A stretch of 64,000 nucleotides of DNA from Phycomyces blakesleeanus NRRL 1555(-) (taxonomy: Eukaryota; Mucoromycota; Mucoromycetes; Mucorales; Phycomycetaceae): positions 372,001 through 436,000 of the forward strand of contig NW_017265142.1 in NCBI RefSeq assembly GCF_001638985.1, given 5' to 3'. Below the pieces are notes generated by a model. It ran no database searches. It had not been told where the DNA came from and worked only from the letters and a program-made list of their open reading frames with translations. Shown here in pieces: positions 47,134 through 62,901 of this stretch. Made by a program: the position numbers and the translations under genes. Position 1 is the first letter of the stretch, and each line of letters opens with the position of its first letter.

Positions 47134-50100
47134 TATTGTATATCTTTTTTCTTGATCTACAGCAAAGCAAGAAAAATATTTAAGTGTTAAAAGAAGAAGG
47201 GTTTGAAGTTTTTTTTTTTTTAAAAAAAAGGGGAAGTGATTTATTGATCTTCTTTGTTTAAGGGTGTTACTATCATCGTCATAGGACTTACAAACAAGGC
47301 AATTGAATTGTTTCTGGATTAACTTGCAGGCCAGGCCTGGCCCTCAAACCCAGCCACGAGTGCACGGCTGCATTAAGTAGCCCGGACCTTGGTCTTTGTC
47401 GGATGCGGTCACAACTAAGTTTCCATGGGAACCCACGCCCCCGCACAACTGATGAAGAAGATAAGCTTTCACAAAGTAATAATAATAATCTTTCTGGATC
47501 ACACAGAAAAGAAAGAAAGAAATAAAGAGACCTCTTATTTTAATAGTTCTCTCCCACGACACACCAAGGTCTTTCTCAATTGATCAATTGTTCCTTTGAA
47601 ACAACCCTTTTTTTATTTTTTATTTTTATTTCTCCTTCCTTCATTCATACAAAGCCCGCCTATCTTTATATATAATTTATATCTTTACTGTGACTTTAAC
47701 GTGTTGTAACAGTAAGTACAAAAAAGAAAGAACACTTGTTTGACTACCAAGATAAGTCAACAATAGATTTGATCAATTAGATTGATTACATAAACTGCTC
47801 ACGTTTCTAGTCTTATTTTTAATAGCAAAAATTCTGACAGCACGTCTTCAAAAGGAGGGTTACAAATCAAGACATTATAGGAAAGCAAAAGAATGCTACA
47901 GAATTAGGGCTAATATGAAAAAGAGAAAGATAAAATTAAATGAGTGACGTCTACATCAAATAAAACTTGATGTCTCCAAACCGAAGCATTGCATCTTATG
48001 GTTACACGGTCGTCATACGTTTTATTTTATATTTTATTTAGAAAACTTATTCACAGCTGCCCAGAGTCATATATACACTATGTATAATTCAGGTTTTGTA
48101 AACCATTAATAAGAATATAAGAAAAGTATGCTGTAATAAATATGCCTTGTTGTGGTATATCCTTAATTTTGGTAAAAGATCCTATAGATTATGATATTTT
48201 TGAAACAAAAAAAGAAAAAGTCAATTAATGATAATAAAATGATATCTCCAAGATCTCTTAACCCAGTTCTTTGGATCATACCAAGACCCTGACACTTATT
48301 TCTTTGTCTCATAAAGAGTTTTAGGAAATTGGTGGAGCAACATTGTCCTATTTTTCTTAATTTGCAACCATTATCATGCCTATCATGTATATAGATCCAT
48401 AGATAGGGCTTGGAATCCCAACAAAAATTGAGTATTGGGATATATGTATCTTATTGTTTTTTTTTATTTAAAACAGCTATTGTTACTGTTAAATTTTCTT
48501 GTCTAAAAGTCTTTACAGATATATCATTATAAAACCATAGCTTATTTGCTTTATTTTCTAGAGCAATTTATATAAAGACAGATTAAATCTATCTGTTAAT
48601 AAAAAAAAAAGAAAGATGCCTTTACTTGGGAAGTGGAATATAAAGACATCTGATTTCTGTAGTGATCAAAATCCAGTCATACGTTATGATAGATCTTTAT
48701 CAATATATAAATATACATATTATCAGTAGGATCTGATATTACAACCTTTATCACACAAGATGTCTTGAAAGATTTGGGAGAAATATTTCTTTGGGTCTTG
48801 ATTTTTTTTTAAAAAAAAATTTCATTGTCAAATAAAGACAATTATCTTTTGTACCTAAACTTGATATTAAAGAAACAGTACTGATATCACACAATAGACC
48901 CAAGTAAAACGGCAAAATAGAGACGTTTAGCCTGTGCTTTAAAGCAAACAAATCACAAACATTACTTGGTAATGCATATCTATCTATCTTTTCAATATCA
49001 TGGCTATAATGATAATAATTATCCAAAAAAGGAGTATAATAAATCAATGTAATTTAACCCTTTTCTTCCACATACACACCCTGTTTTTATTCCTTCTTAT
49101 GATTTTTATATATATAGGTATTTCATAGGACGCAAAATTTCGATCGGTTGTTTGTTAATTTTGCCATTTGCACTATTGGCGTTCTTCAGCTTACTATAGG
49201 CTACATGTTAATAAGTAGTACAAGATTTTAATTCTTTTTCTTTTCAAATCCAATCTTGTGTACCAATAGTATATTTATAACTTTATACTGCAATGTGTTT
49301 GTGTAATGTATATTATGTGTGCCTTGATATTGTATTATAGAATCCATAACAGTAGCGAGAGAAATACGTGCAAGAAGAAGAAGAAGGTGTATAGCATATA
49401 TATTGAACTTTGTCTAGTCTGACCAATGAATATACGCATACAAATGTACAATTACTGTCTATCAGCCTTTTATACTTCTTACCATTTCTACTAGGTGAAG
49501 CGAGAGGCTCCTATTAGCTTAAAGAAAAATGTACTTTATTATTATTTATCATGGGAGTTAGAATCAAATCAAATCAAATCAAATCAAATGTTCAAAGTAG
49601 AAATAATAATAAATTATATATATAATATATTGTGTAAGCTTACTGGATTTTTCAGCACATAAATAAATTAATAAATTAATAGATATTATTATTATTATTA
49701 TCATCATCATCATTCATACTTTTTCCCGTCTTCAGCAGCCCTTCTTATTCAGCCTGGCCTGGGAATTATTAGATGGTTGCTATTTTTATTATGTTCAATT
49801 CATAATTGCCTTATTGGATCGTTAATTATAATATTCTTGTACTAGTAATACTAATAAAATGTGCAAAAACAAGTATTCTATATATGTATATGTATACAAT
49901 ACCTCTTTATTTTCAACCTCTTATATATATATATATATTTTCTTTAGCCGATCAAAAAATATGTCCCTATCAAATACAACTGCGTCCCTTTTACATAAAT
50001 ACATGTCTTTCTTTCTTTTTTTGTTTTGCAAAAAGTCATTTTCTTATAGCTTAATCTTGAAGACAAGAAAGCACTTTAAAAGTCTTCTAAGCCTTTGTAA

Positions 50101-51072
50101 AGGTAGTCAAACTTGGCAAAACTCTCGATGGGTGATACGCAAACAATCAAGGAGACTTTTTTTTTGCTAATGCCAAAAACTAAATCTTCTCACCGTCAAA
50201 TCTACAGCCCTACATAGTTTGGAACAGCAATAAGATCCCATCCAAATTGTCCATAGCCAATCTCTAAATTGTACCAGTTAATCAACAAGTCACATAACAA
50301 GACTATTGGTACAAACCTCTTGATATCAATATATGTATTGCCCCCAAACACCACTATACTCTTTTCTTTATTTATGTCCTTGACTTATGAAAGCTATACA
50401 AATATAATAAAAAAAACTACCAGTCCATTGACTCCAATATTGTCTATTGTGATAAATGTCTTTTCACTAGGTAATTTAAGCAGCAGAAAGGTTTACTGCT
50501 TTAAAAGCGTTTATTGGATTTTTTTTTGTTTTTTGGTTGTTCAATTATTTATTTTTCAGAATACCAAACACTCTATGTATATAAATTTATTCTAACTACT
50601 AGTACTAGTACTAGTACTAGTATCAGTACTAGCACTAGCAAGAGACTAGCTATGAACAACATGTTAATATAATACATATTACTATTATCAACCTCAAGGG
50701 CTGCTGCTGCAGGAACCTCCGCGAGGACAGCAGGTGGAGAAAAATAGAAACAGGAACCAAAGAAAAAAATTCTTTTTTTTTATCCGTACGACATTTGATA
50801 TTTTGATTCAAAGTCTCGACTTTCTCTTCATTTGTAAGAAAGAAGGCAGATAATTTTAGAGAATATATTATTGTTATTAAGTATCAGTATTATGAATTAC
50901 TATCATTAAGAGAAAATTAAAGCGTACAATTGTGGGTAGAGTTATTAAAGAAAAAGTAGAAATAGAGAGGGAATTAATTGTTAAATAAGTATTATGACTA
51001 AGATTACATAAAGACTTTAAGAAGTCTGTTAGATAAATAGATTCCTTTTGTTTGATTGCTTATAACCAAAGA
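47134..51072. other. Long intergenic stretch, 3.9 kb
   Basis: No gene recognised. It contains the promoter of TPS2, two T(n)A(n) palindromes (47209-47229 and 48802-48819), an (AATCA)n run (about 49565-49588), ATT/ATC repeats (49686-49711) and a (CTAGTA)n run (about 50598-50636). A short GC-richer patch at 50698-50745 could encode Cys/Gly-rich residues on the minus strand but has no start codon in frame. Confidence 0.4.
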
Positions 51073-52379
51073 TCAGACAATTCTAGTCATTGGGTGATCG
51101 GTGGTTCCGGCGTACTTTTTACAATCTTGCCATTGGCCACGTTCATCAAACACACCCATGGCGCGCAATCGAATGTCCAGGCCGTCAGCGTATATACAGA
51201 ACCACATCAGCCACGTCTTCCCGAGTGGGTGAGGTTGCCAGGTCAAATATTCATACACAGCAGATGCGTTGGTAGTTGGTATTCGTGACTTGAAAAGATC
51301 AAGGGTTGTGTGCTGTGAGAATCCGAACATGTATCGGAGAGAGGCATCTTGGATACATCGCATATAGATCGTCCAGGTAGTATAGACAATATCTACATAC
51401 ACCAAACAAAGAAAAAAACAGACCCCTGAGTTAATTCTATACACACAAAGGTCATGGACATCAAAGATATATATTCTAAAGAAACTTACATATGGCCAAC
51501 AAAACATCAATAGTGTAGTGAAAGCGGGTAAAAAGGATCATAAGCAGGCCAGCAGCCACAATAAGGTATGCTAGCCAGTTGAATGGACGTCTGATACGAG
51601 AATGGATTCTCCAGACCATAACACAGGACATCATTACAGACGTGTGGCCCGAAAAAATATTGTCAGTACAAGTCATGGCTGTGCCGCCTATAATATCAAT
51701 CAGGAAACCAAATCTGGCTGCAGGGCTTCCGTTCACAGAGATCGGATCAGGCTGGCAGTTGTCATAGAGGGGAGAAGGCAGTTGGGTGACAACCAAGGTG
51801 ATGCCTCTGAACACATACAGAAATCCCATGATGACCAGCCAGCGTCGTAATATGATCCAGCGGGTAGTCCAGTCTGGGGATTGGAGTAAAAACGCAACGA
51901 TGGTGTAGATGATGGTTGTGGTCAGTAAATAATTTACGATCTGAAAGTTCTCGACGTAAGGAAAGGCATCAAAGGCCAGGTCGCCTAGAGGATGCTAAAA
52001 TAACACGCGATGATTCATTACGGTGTCATTTTAATTTATATTCGATTTCTTTCTTTGTTGATTTGGTATGAAAACTAACCCTTTCACCGGTGGTAGAAGA
52101 GTAACGCATATCGCTCAATTCAGCAAGAAATGTTTCGATCAATCCGCACAAAACGATCCAGACAATGGCACCCAATACTCTCAAGAACTCATGGTTCAAG
52201 AAGATCAGGCCGCAGTCTGTCCAGGACTGGATCGAGGAAGGCGGTTCTAATCGGAGCTTGACTAGGCCGATCCGTTGTGTTGATCCAGCCAGTGAGGCCG
52301 AACTCGATGGTGGACCATCAGCACCAATATCTGCGAGTCGAGATGGGAAGAATATCCAATGAAACCAGCCACAAGCCAT
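51073..52379 (-). CDS. PAP2-family membrane protein, sphingomyelin-synthase-like
   Basis: A predicted lipid phosphate or phosphocholine transferase. Three exons (52379-52080, 51994-51490, 51392-51073) give 374 aa with about six hydrophobic segments (for example FLRVLGAIVWIVLCGLI, LLTTTIIYTIVAFLL, WLVIMGFLYVFRGITLVV, LIVAAGLLMILFTRF). The conserved blocks are IFSGHTSVMM and RFHYTIDVLLA, giving the His, His and Asp triad of the sphingomyelin-synthase-type PAP2 domain. The FRGITLVVTQLPSPLYDNCQ block is also typical. Fungi normally use Aur1-type inositolphosphorylceramide synthase, so the substrate is open: ceramide phosphotransfer, or another lipid head group. ATG 52377-52379 was taken as the start. 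Confidence 0.85.
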
Positions 52380-54674
52380 CACCCCAAATCAATAATATAT
52401 TTATATATAAATAATATATATAAATATAAAAGAAAGAAAAGAAAAAAAAAAGATAAAGAAAGAAAGAAGAGATGAAGCTCCTTAAAAAAATCAAATCAAA
52501 TCAAGAAATTCAAAAAAGACAGCAGCACGAGCAAGCAACACCCACTCACTCAGAGTTCTTATTTTTTCTTATTTTTATTTAATGTCAGCTTGAAAAGTAA
52601 AATAAATATAAGGTTGGTTTGCCTGTACACTTTGCTATATTTAGACAAATTTCTCCGACAAGTTCTGTCTCCACCTTCCAAAGATGGGGTTGTACGACTG
52701 GTCTAAATCAGAACTTCCTTAAATAGAAAGATGAGGGACAGACATTTGGAAACCTATATTTTGTTTTTCAAAAGCAAATCAATAAATGTCATTTGCAATT
52801 AAACATTAATATAGTACAAAGTTATAGCTATAGCAGATGGTAATGTAGCTACATTAATATTATAATATATACAAAAAGCAATGGTTTAACGGCTGAGAAA
52901 CTCTAGTTTTTGATATGTTATAAAATATCTTGGCAATATATAACCCAATTATGCCCTTTTGAAACACACACTTGATTAACATAAAGGATCATAAGCACAA
53001 ATTGAGCTCTTTATTCAAAAGAAGATTCCTATAGATTTTATAGTAATATGCTGTCTTATCTCGTCTTGTTCTTCAACCACATCCCAGAAAAGTACAATGT
53101 CGTGTATAGATCTAAATCAAGATAGCCGACATAGACAGAGTTTCCGTTGAGACATCTATATAAAGACATATCCGTACTTCATCAGTCACTTCCCAGATCG
53201 AAAATCTATTTGGGGGGTTTTAATGCAACGCTGTATCTATGCAAATCAAACCATTCAAAGATTCATAGATCTTGCTGAATATGATCCAATGTTTGGCTCG
53301 ATAATATATACTCAAGAACTGTTCAATTTTAATAGCACACTTGCTTTATAGCATAGGTCATGTAATAATCGGTAAATGCTATACAAATATACCAGATCAG
53401 TGACACACGACCTTTCTTTTTTTTAAAAAAAGAGATGTTGTACTTGTCATTTTGTATAGACTTTCATTCTGTAATTATAACCCCCTTTAATTTTTCCTTG
53501 GCGTAATAACAACAAAAGGTAATATTAGTGGTAAGTGATGTGTCAACTACTAGATTAAATTTTATAGTTCTAATCTTTTATCTTCTCCTTTTATTCTCTC
53601 CAAATTTTAATACAAAAACCCTTGGAATAAGTTGTATAAATTTAATGACATAACCCTTTATCTAAAGATACTGAGAAGGTCAGCTTTTAATTGTTATTCT
53701 TTAGCAAATTCACCATCAAATTCACCAAGAAATTTATATAAAACAAACGCAAAATTGAGGGGAAAAGGTCGCTATTTTAACAAAAAAAAATAAGTTAAGA
53801 ATTTCATACTAAGCACCCATAAAAGGCTTTACAAGTATACAAATAGCAAAAAAAATACCAAATATGGCTTTACTATTGACAGAAGTTCTGCTTCTGGGTG
53901 CTGAATATGTACATATTTTTAACATTTATTATACTGAGTGGGTATTTTAGTAAGTACCTCCATCTTCTTTATAGTTACCAGCTTGTTTCTACAGTTCAGT
54001 TGATTGGAAATCAGTTGCTATAGGTGCTATTATTATTATTTTTAAAAAAATTCATTTTTGGTCATAAACTGTTAAAGAGAACTACTTTACAATATCAAAA
54101 AGAAAAAAAAAAGAATTCTTGTCTAAAAGGTTCAAGATATTGTCCTAACCTTGTTTTCTATTTAATGACTAAGAAAAAGGTTGGTTGAATATATATATAA
54201 AAAGTATAAACTTGCTAAATATCGATTAGAATACCGATATTTGGCGTTTGGTTTTTGTCTAATGTAACTTTTTTTATTCTACTTAAAATGGCAAATAAGA
54301 ATAAATGGTCACCATGCAGTTATTGGATGATGTGCTCAGCTTTTTATTTATAAAGTATAAAAATAAATATCAATAAAGAGAGAGAGAGAGAGTACAATTA
54401 TGTTAAGCAAACCAATGACCATTGACTGGATTTTATTGGTAATATATACACTTGTAATTTTTGTTTTTCTTACCAGCATTCACCCCCAAAATATCTTGTT
54501 ACACTATCATTTAAGGTTTCCATGGAAACCGATTATTTATTGAGTGGATCAAGCAATAACTAAAAAAATAAAATAAAATAAAAAAGAAAAAAAGAAAATG
54601 AAAAGTAAAAGCTAATCAAGGGCTAATATATTTCTTTCTTTCTTTCTTTCTTTCTTTCTTTTTCTAAATGCTCT
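52380..54674. other. Intergenic, 2.3 kb
   Basis: No gene recognised. It contains poly-purine runs near 52430-52470, a T8/A7 palindrome (53417-53431), (GA)n near 54378-54392 and a (TTTC)n run near 54632-54662. Confidence 0.4.
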
Positions 54675-56575
<1,901 letters not shown>

Positions 56576-57445
56576 GATGAGATGAACCAAAAGCAAAAAA
56601 AAAAGTGACAGATGAGGGAAAAGAAGAGTAAGAAAAAATTATCATACTGGCCCGGGATAAAAATAACCAAGACGTGATTCTCAGCTACCATTCGATTGGG
56701 CGCGCCATGAGGATCGACCATGTTTGGCTCCATCGGAAGATAAAATATATATATAGGGTAATGTAGGAGAATAGAAATAAATAGAGACAAAGTGACAGTA
56801 AGCGGATGGGGGGAAGGGTTCGAAAGAAGATAACCATGACAACACAATCCAAGTTTATTTTGACAGCTAAATATTGTTATCATCTAAGATCCTTTCTATT
56901 TATCTGTCCATGCATTTATGGGCTTAAAACGTATTTTTGTTGGTTCTTCGAAAAAAAGACCAAAAAAAAATTGTCTAGTGAACTTCTCAAAGCCTTCATC
57001 GCCACTATCACTACTTACTACTACTACTAATTTGGTGTGTTAAGCAGTCCCCGCCACTTTCTAGAATAGCGCGTAAAAATAAATAAATATAAATCAGGTA
57101 CAACCTTTCTCAGAAAAAAAAAGCTACGAAAATTTAAATACAAACACAATCGTATCATAGAAGTCATTGATTAAATATCAATAAAAGAAAATCATATTGT
57201 ACATATAAATAATAGATATATATTTGTGGCCACTTTGTTGTTGTTGGCCAATGCATTTACAAAGGAAGGAGAGAGACATGACGTCACATCATCGGCTACC
57301 CAAACGGGCGGTACTTGCAAAGTGGCACATTCGTGTTCAACCTGGTGTTCTTTTCTTGAACATAGACTTTTTTATTTTATTTTATTTTATTTTATATATA
57401 TACTTTTTCCAAAGTGAGTGAAGTAACTCATTATCTTCATTTGCA
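56576..57445. promoter_or_regulatory. Divergent region between the GDP-fucose synthase and SEC24 genes
   Basis: The 870 bases hold both promoters. TGACGTCA, a perfect CRE/ATF-type palindrome, lies at about 57279-57286. A TTTTATTTTATTTTA run (about 57370-57393) and TATATATA lie just before the SEC24 start. GGCGCGCC is at about 56699-56706. Confidence 0.4.
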
Positions 57446-58730
57446 ATGAACACCGGCCAGAGACCTCCACCAGGGCCTATTCGTCCCCAGACTCAACCCA
57501 CAGCCGGGATACGTCCACCTGGTCATTTACCTCCAATGCGGCCAATGAATGCTGTACCTGGCACTCCTATGAGGCCCATGATGAACCCGGCAGGTAAAAG
57601 AAAGAGAGAGAAAAAAAAGGCTTTTTATTATTTTCACATCCATCTTCTTTATTTCACGCGATAATACAGAATTCTATAGTACTTGACAAATATTAATAAT
57701 AAAGCAAAAAGGAAATAAAAAAACAGAAATAAAAAAAGATAGAACTAATAACCAAAAACATATGTATGTAATGTATGTATGTATTTATGTATATTAATTC
57801 TTTCTTCTTTCATTATTATCATTTTTTTTCAAGGAGCCCCACAACCACCTCGTCCTATGATGCCAGTCAGACCAGGAGTTCCTGCACCTGTACGACCCCT
57901 GAGTGGAAACGCACCAGCTACGCACCCACAGTTTCGACCTTCTACCAATACTCCTTTGGGTCCTAATATTCGACCAGCAGCAGAACTTGGAAATACACGA
58001 GGACCGGCTGATTTGGTAGCACCTATGCAAACAATGCAATTACAGCCAACAAGTCCGTTGCAGCCAGCTCAGGTATGTTACCATTTTTATTCTGTTTTGT
58101 TTCTAGCATCCTTCAACAATGTTAAATAAAGAACAAGGACAAGGACAAGAATATATATATATATATTAAGGCTTTAAGGGCGGTATTGTGATTCTATTTT
58201 TTTTCTTAGGTGATTCCTCAAGGTCGCACTAAAAGAGTTTATGTGAATCCTGACGTGGCAGCAGGAGGATCTCCTATTCCTCCAAATCCTCAATCTGCAC
58301 CTTGGCCTCACGGATTAAACCAACAACAACAGCAGCAACAACAACAACAGCATCCAAACTTTCCACAGCATCAATTACCACCTCATTTACAGCAACAGCA
58401 ACAGCAACAATTTACCCCAGCAGGTGTTAGACCACCTTTAGCCCCACCAGTACCTCATGCAGGCACAAATGCGCCTGGATCAGCTGGAATTGGATACCAC
58501 AATGGACCTTACACAAATTCCCAGCAACAACTTCCTCCTGACCTTCGCCCTCCTCAGCAACCTCGTCCTCGTGTAGACCCCAACCAAATGCCTTCGCCAG
58601 TACAAGTCAGAGAACACGACGAAGAATTATTTTCGGAAAAGTTCTTTGGAACTCTTGAACGGGATAAAGTACCCCTGGCTACAACACCTTATATTGGTCT
58701 TGATCAAGGTAACAATACTACGCGAAAATT

Positions 58731-58761
<31 letters not shown>

Positions 58762-61700
58762 AAAAGAGAGATTCTCGATATTTTCTTGTTTTTTTTTCGA
58801 GAAAATATTATTCTAATGAGCTTGAGATTTATGTGTGTGTGTGTGTGTGCCTGTAGGAAATGCCAATCCTCGGTTTATACGTTCTACTGTCGATAGGGTT
58901 CCTTATTCTAAAGACTTAGCAGATACCTCAAAATTACCAATGGGTCTCGTAATACAACCTCTTGCAAAGCCAAGACCTGATGAAGTGGCTATTCAGACCG
59001 TAGACCATGGAGAAGAAGGACCAATCAGATGTTCACGCTGCCGTGCCTACATCAACCCGTTCTCTACATTTATCCAAGGAGGCGGACGATATGCGTGCAA
59101 CATTTGTTCTCATTCTAATGAAGGTAAATTAAATTTTGGATTGAATTGAATGGAACTATGGCAAGAGAAAAATATGTATTATGCTTAGCATATATATTAT
59201 TGTCATTATTATTAGTGCCTTCATGGTACTTTGCAAACTTGGACATGTCGGGACGGCGTATTGATGTGGACCAGCGGCCCGAGTTGAGATACGGATCAGT
59301 TGAATTTGAAGTACCTCCAGACTACAACTCAGCACGTAAACCAGTTCCGCTCCACTACGTGTTCGCAATTGATGTGTCAATGCAGTCCGTCCAAAGTGGT
59401 ACACTAAAGGCATGCTGTGAAGCACTTTCACAAGCACTCTATAGTCCCACAAATGGACAGAGCACCTTTGTACCAGGAAATAAAATAGGAATATTGACAT
59501 TTGACAAAGGAGTCCAGTTTTACAATCTTTCGGTGAGTTTGAGTCGAAAAAAAGAAAGAAAGAAGAGAGATAGAAAGATAGAGAGAGAAAAGTCTACTGT
59601 TTGTGTTTGTGTTTGTGTGTGTGTGTGTTTTACGGTAAAAAAAAAGAAAAAAAAAAGCAACGTGTATCTTATGGATAGAGTGATTATGTCAAATTAGCCA
59701 TCTTTGTCCCAGGCTCAGATGATTGTGGTTTCAGATATAAACGACATGTTTTTACCGCTACAAGATGGGTTTTTGGTAGACCCATACGAAGCAAAGTAAG
59801 AGCAAAAGAGACAGAAAAGAAAAGGGGTTCTTGTTATTGTTACTTGGAATACCTTCTTTTTGCTAATTAACCAAAAACAACTTATAAATTATATTTTATT
59901 TTCAATTAGGGACCTTGTATTAGAATTATTGAAAAATATCCCAGTTATGTTCAAGGATAACATCAAGCCAGAATCTGTCTATACTTCATCCGTGCGTGGT
60001 GGTATGCTTGCATTGGTGAGTCAATATTCTCTGCTTTCCATATGGTGGCACATTGTTTCGATACTTACAACATTATGTATATTTTGATTTAGGAAAAAAC
60101 AGGAGGTCATTTATATGTCTTCCAGTCTACTTTGCCTACATTTGGACCAGATGCTCTAAAGGCCCGCGACGACAAGGCTCTCTACAATACTGACAAAGAA
60201 AAGCCATTGCTAAACCCTCAGAGCGAGGCCTACACAAACCTTGGCAAGGAGTGTGTAAAGAACGGAGTGTGTGTTCATTCTTGGTTATTTGCTTTCCAAT
60301 ATATTGATGTTGCAACTCTTGGAATTGTGTCTGAATTGACTGGAGGTGATGTGCGATACTATCCAAAATTCGCTACCCACGAAACAAAGAAACTGGCTTT
60401 CCAATTAAGCCATGATTTGCATCGTGAATCTGGTTATGATGCAGTTTTACGTATTCGATGCTCTGATGGTAATAATGATAATGATCAAAAAAATAATATA
60501 AGAATATTAAGGATAACAACAATAATGATAATCTTATTATCAACTTTCCTTGAAAGTTCAATTATCTTTTGTGACCAACAAACTAATTATGATAGTCGCC
60601 ACATTATTATTATTTTTTCTTAAAATAATAATAATCTCTTATTAATTATTATCATCATATAAAAAAAAACAACAAAAATTTACAGGGCTTCAAGTTGTCG
60701 ATCATTACGGAAATTTCCACATGAGCACTTACACCGACATGGAATTGGCTGGTATTGACGAGGATAAAGCAGTAGCAGCTGTTTTTAAGCATGACAGTAA
60801 ACTTGACCTTGATCGTGGTGTGTCGTTCCAGTGTGCTATGCTCTACACTACCAAGGATGGCCATCGTCGCGTGCGTGTCCATACCCTTAGTATACCAGTT
60901 ACTTCTCAAATTGTCGATGTTTTCCGTTGCGGTGACGAAGATGCGACTATTAGTGTAATGCTTCGAAAAGGTAAACAATAATAATATACATTTCTATTAG
61001 AAAATATGATGTGGGTAGGGTACATTACATTATTCTAAAAGAAAGAAAGAAAGAAAAAGGGCTTTCCCAAAACTCAATTTATTTTATTTTATTTTATAAA
61101 ACACAGCCATTTTTGATTTACACCACAAGATCAGAAAAACTGTCCATCAAATGCTTACAGATGCATGCGTCCAAGTGCTTACTACATACCGTACCAAATG
61201 TGCTGCGTCTACTTCTCCAGGCCAATTGATTCTCCCAGAAGGATTTAAACTTTTACCCATTCATGTACATGCAGCAATTCGATCAGCTGCTTTACGAGGA
61301 GGTAAATATTATACAACAACAAAAAAAAGCCAAAAAAAAACCTAACAGTAAGGAATTATTCAGTGGGGGCTGATATGAATGCTGATGCTCGATCTGCGGG
61401 AATGACAATGTTTAATGGCATGGGTGTCAAAGAGTTTGTCCTGACATTATATCCTCGTATGTACGCATTGCACAACCTAACCGATCAGGTAATAAATCAA
61501 ATATTCAAGTTCATCTTCATGTTTATGTTCATATACATGTGTATGTGCCTATTGCTTCTACGAACCTTACTATAGTTACAGAGTAAGCTAATTTTAACAT
61601 GTTTTATTGAGGTTAGTCGGGGACACAGGACCTTCGAGGGGATGTAAAGTTACCACCTATGGTTCGTTGTTCTTATGAACGTCTTGATAGCCATGGTGCT

Positions 61701-62234
61701 TATATTCTTGGTAAGTTTATATAGATCTAATATATCCATATTCTAATAAGCTCAGTTGAATCTCTGATAATTTTAGACACTGGATCTGATCTTTTTATCT
61801 GGCTTGGAAAGAACATTCCTTCATCTTTCCTCGAAGATGTATTTGGCGTCTCTCACTTAGAACAAGTAGACTCAAATATGGTAAATGGTTTTCCATATTT
61901 CAGAAGTTCACCTAATATTCCACTTATACTTATACTTATATCTACATAAATACTAATGCTATTAAATGCACCCTTTTCTTTATTTTAGAGTTCTTTACCT
62001 GCATTTACAACCGAATTGTCCCACAAAGTACATGCTTTGGCAAGACAGTTTCAATCAGAAAGATCACGTTACCTCGAACTTCGGGTGGTCCGACAAGATA
62101 TGGATCCACTCGAGTTCATTTTCTCAACATGGATGGCAGAGGATCGTAACGCCGAAGTACAAACTTATGTAGACTTTATGTGTGTACTACACCGCAAAAT
62201 CCAGGACGAAATGAAAAAATCGAACAATTACTAA
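57446..62234 (+). CDS. SEC24: COPII coat subunit Sec24
   Basis: The cargo-selecting subunit of the COPII inner coat on ER exit sites, working with Sec23. Fourteen exons (57446-57593, 57834-58072, 58210-58708, 58857-59123, 59216-59532, 59713-59795, 59910-60015, 60093-60468, 60686-60970, 61107-61301, 61364-61488, 61617-61710, 61777-61880, 61989-62234) give 1027 aa. A Pro/Gln-rich N-terminal tail with poly-Q (58321-58412) is followed by the zinc finger (RCSRCRAYINPFSTF and CNICSH), the trunk domain (VPLHYVFAIDVSMQS, KIGILTFDKGVQFYN), the beta-sandwich (HYGNFHMSTYTDMELAGID), the helical domain and the C-terminal gelsolin fold (DTGSDLFIWLGKN). The linker form (58210 onward) contains VYVNPDVAAGG. 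All junctions are in frame. Confidence 0.97.
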
Positions 62235-62570
62235 ATCACACACCAAAAATCCAAAAAAAAAATCGCTTTTCTACACTTGTTTATTATTATTATTCTTATT
62301 ATTATTATCATTTTCTCTATTCAATGTGTGAATATCAAAGAAAGGAAATGAAGGAGGATGAGGATGAGGATGAGAAGGAGGGTGATAACATCAATACAAA
62401 TAAAATAAAAGTTATTTGCTTTTTGTCGATTTTGATGTGTCTCCGCGCGTAAATACATAGAAGCGAATGAAAGGCGATGAAAAAAAAGTGAAAAGGTATA
62501 TACAATTGCGACAGCATAAAAAAAGAAGATTCCACACATCGTCTCGAGCTCATTCAATCTTCTTATTCTT

Positions 62571-62901
62571 CTAACGAGCCTCAAATTGTACCACTTTTTT
62601 TTTTAAAAAAATAGCAGAGAAAAACATGAGTACTTGTTATTAATCGAATTCCTTAAAGACTTACTTCTCTTGGTTCTCTTCTTGTACATGATTCTGTGGC
62701 CGCAATCTTGGCATCGGATAGGTTCTCTAGGCTTAAGCTGGTTTTCTGTGCCACAATCTTGAAAATAATAATAATGAATAAAAGATAATCTATTAATACG
62801 ATGTCTTTCTGTATATATCTTTTTATATAATATATATTACCAGCACAGATGTAAGTCATAGCAGTGGGCTGACGAATGGGTGCTCCTTGATAACCTTCCA
62901 T
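62571..62901 (-). CDS. RPB12: RNA polymerase I/II/III subunit Rpb12 (ABC10-alpha)
   Basis: A small zinc-binding subunit shared by the three nuclear RNA polymerases. Three exons (62901-62841, 62757-62665, 62593-62571) give 58 aa, the usual size outside yeast. The zinc ligands are in YICAG-DCGTEN (CxxC split by an intron) and [18 protein letters not shown], and the invariant end MVQFEAR follows. The last exon codes only seven whole codons and a stop. Its acceptor AG directly follows a T7A10 run on the coding strand. The gene is convergent with SEC24. Confidence 0.96.

Noticed and set aside
50698..50745. Possible metallothionein-like Cys-rich end on the minus strand
   Set aside because: Reads STCCPRGGSCSSSP then stop, but no in-frame ATG or acceptor site could be found upstream and it is only about 15 codons.
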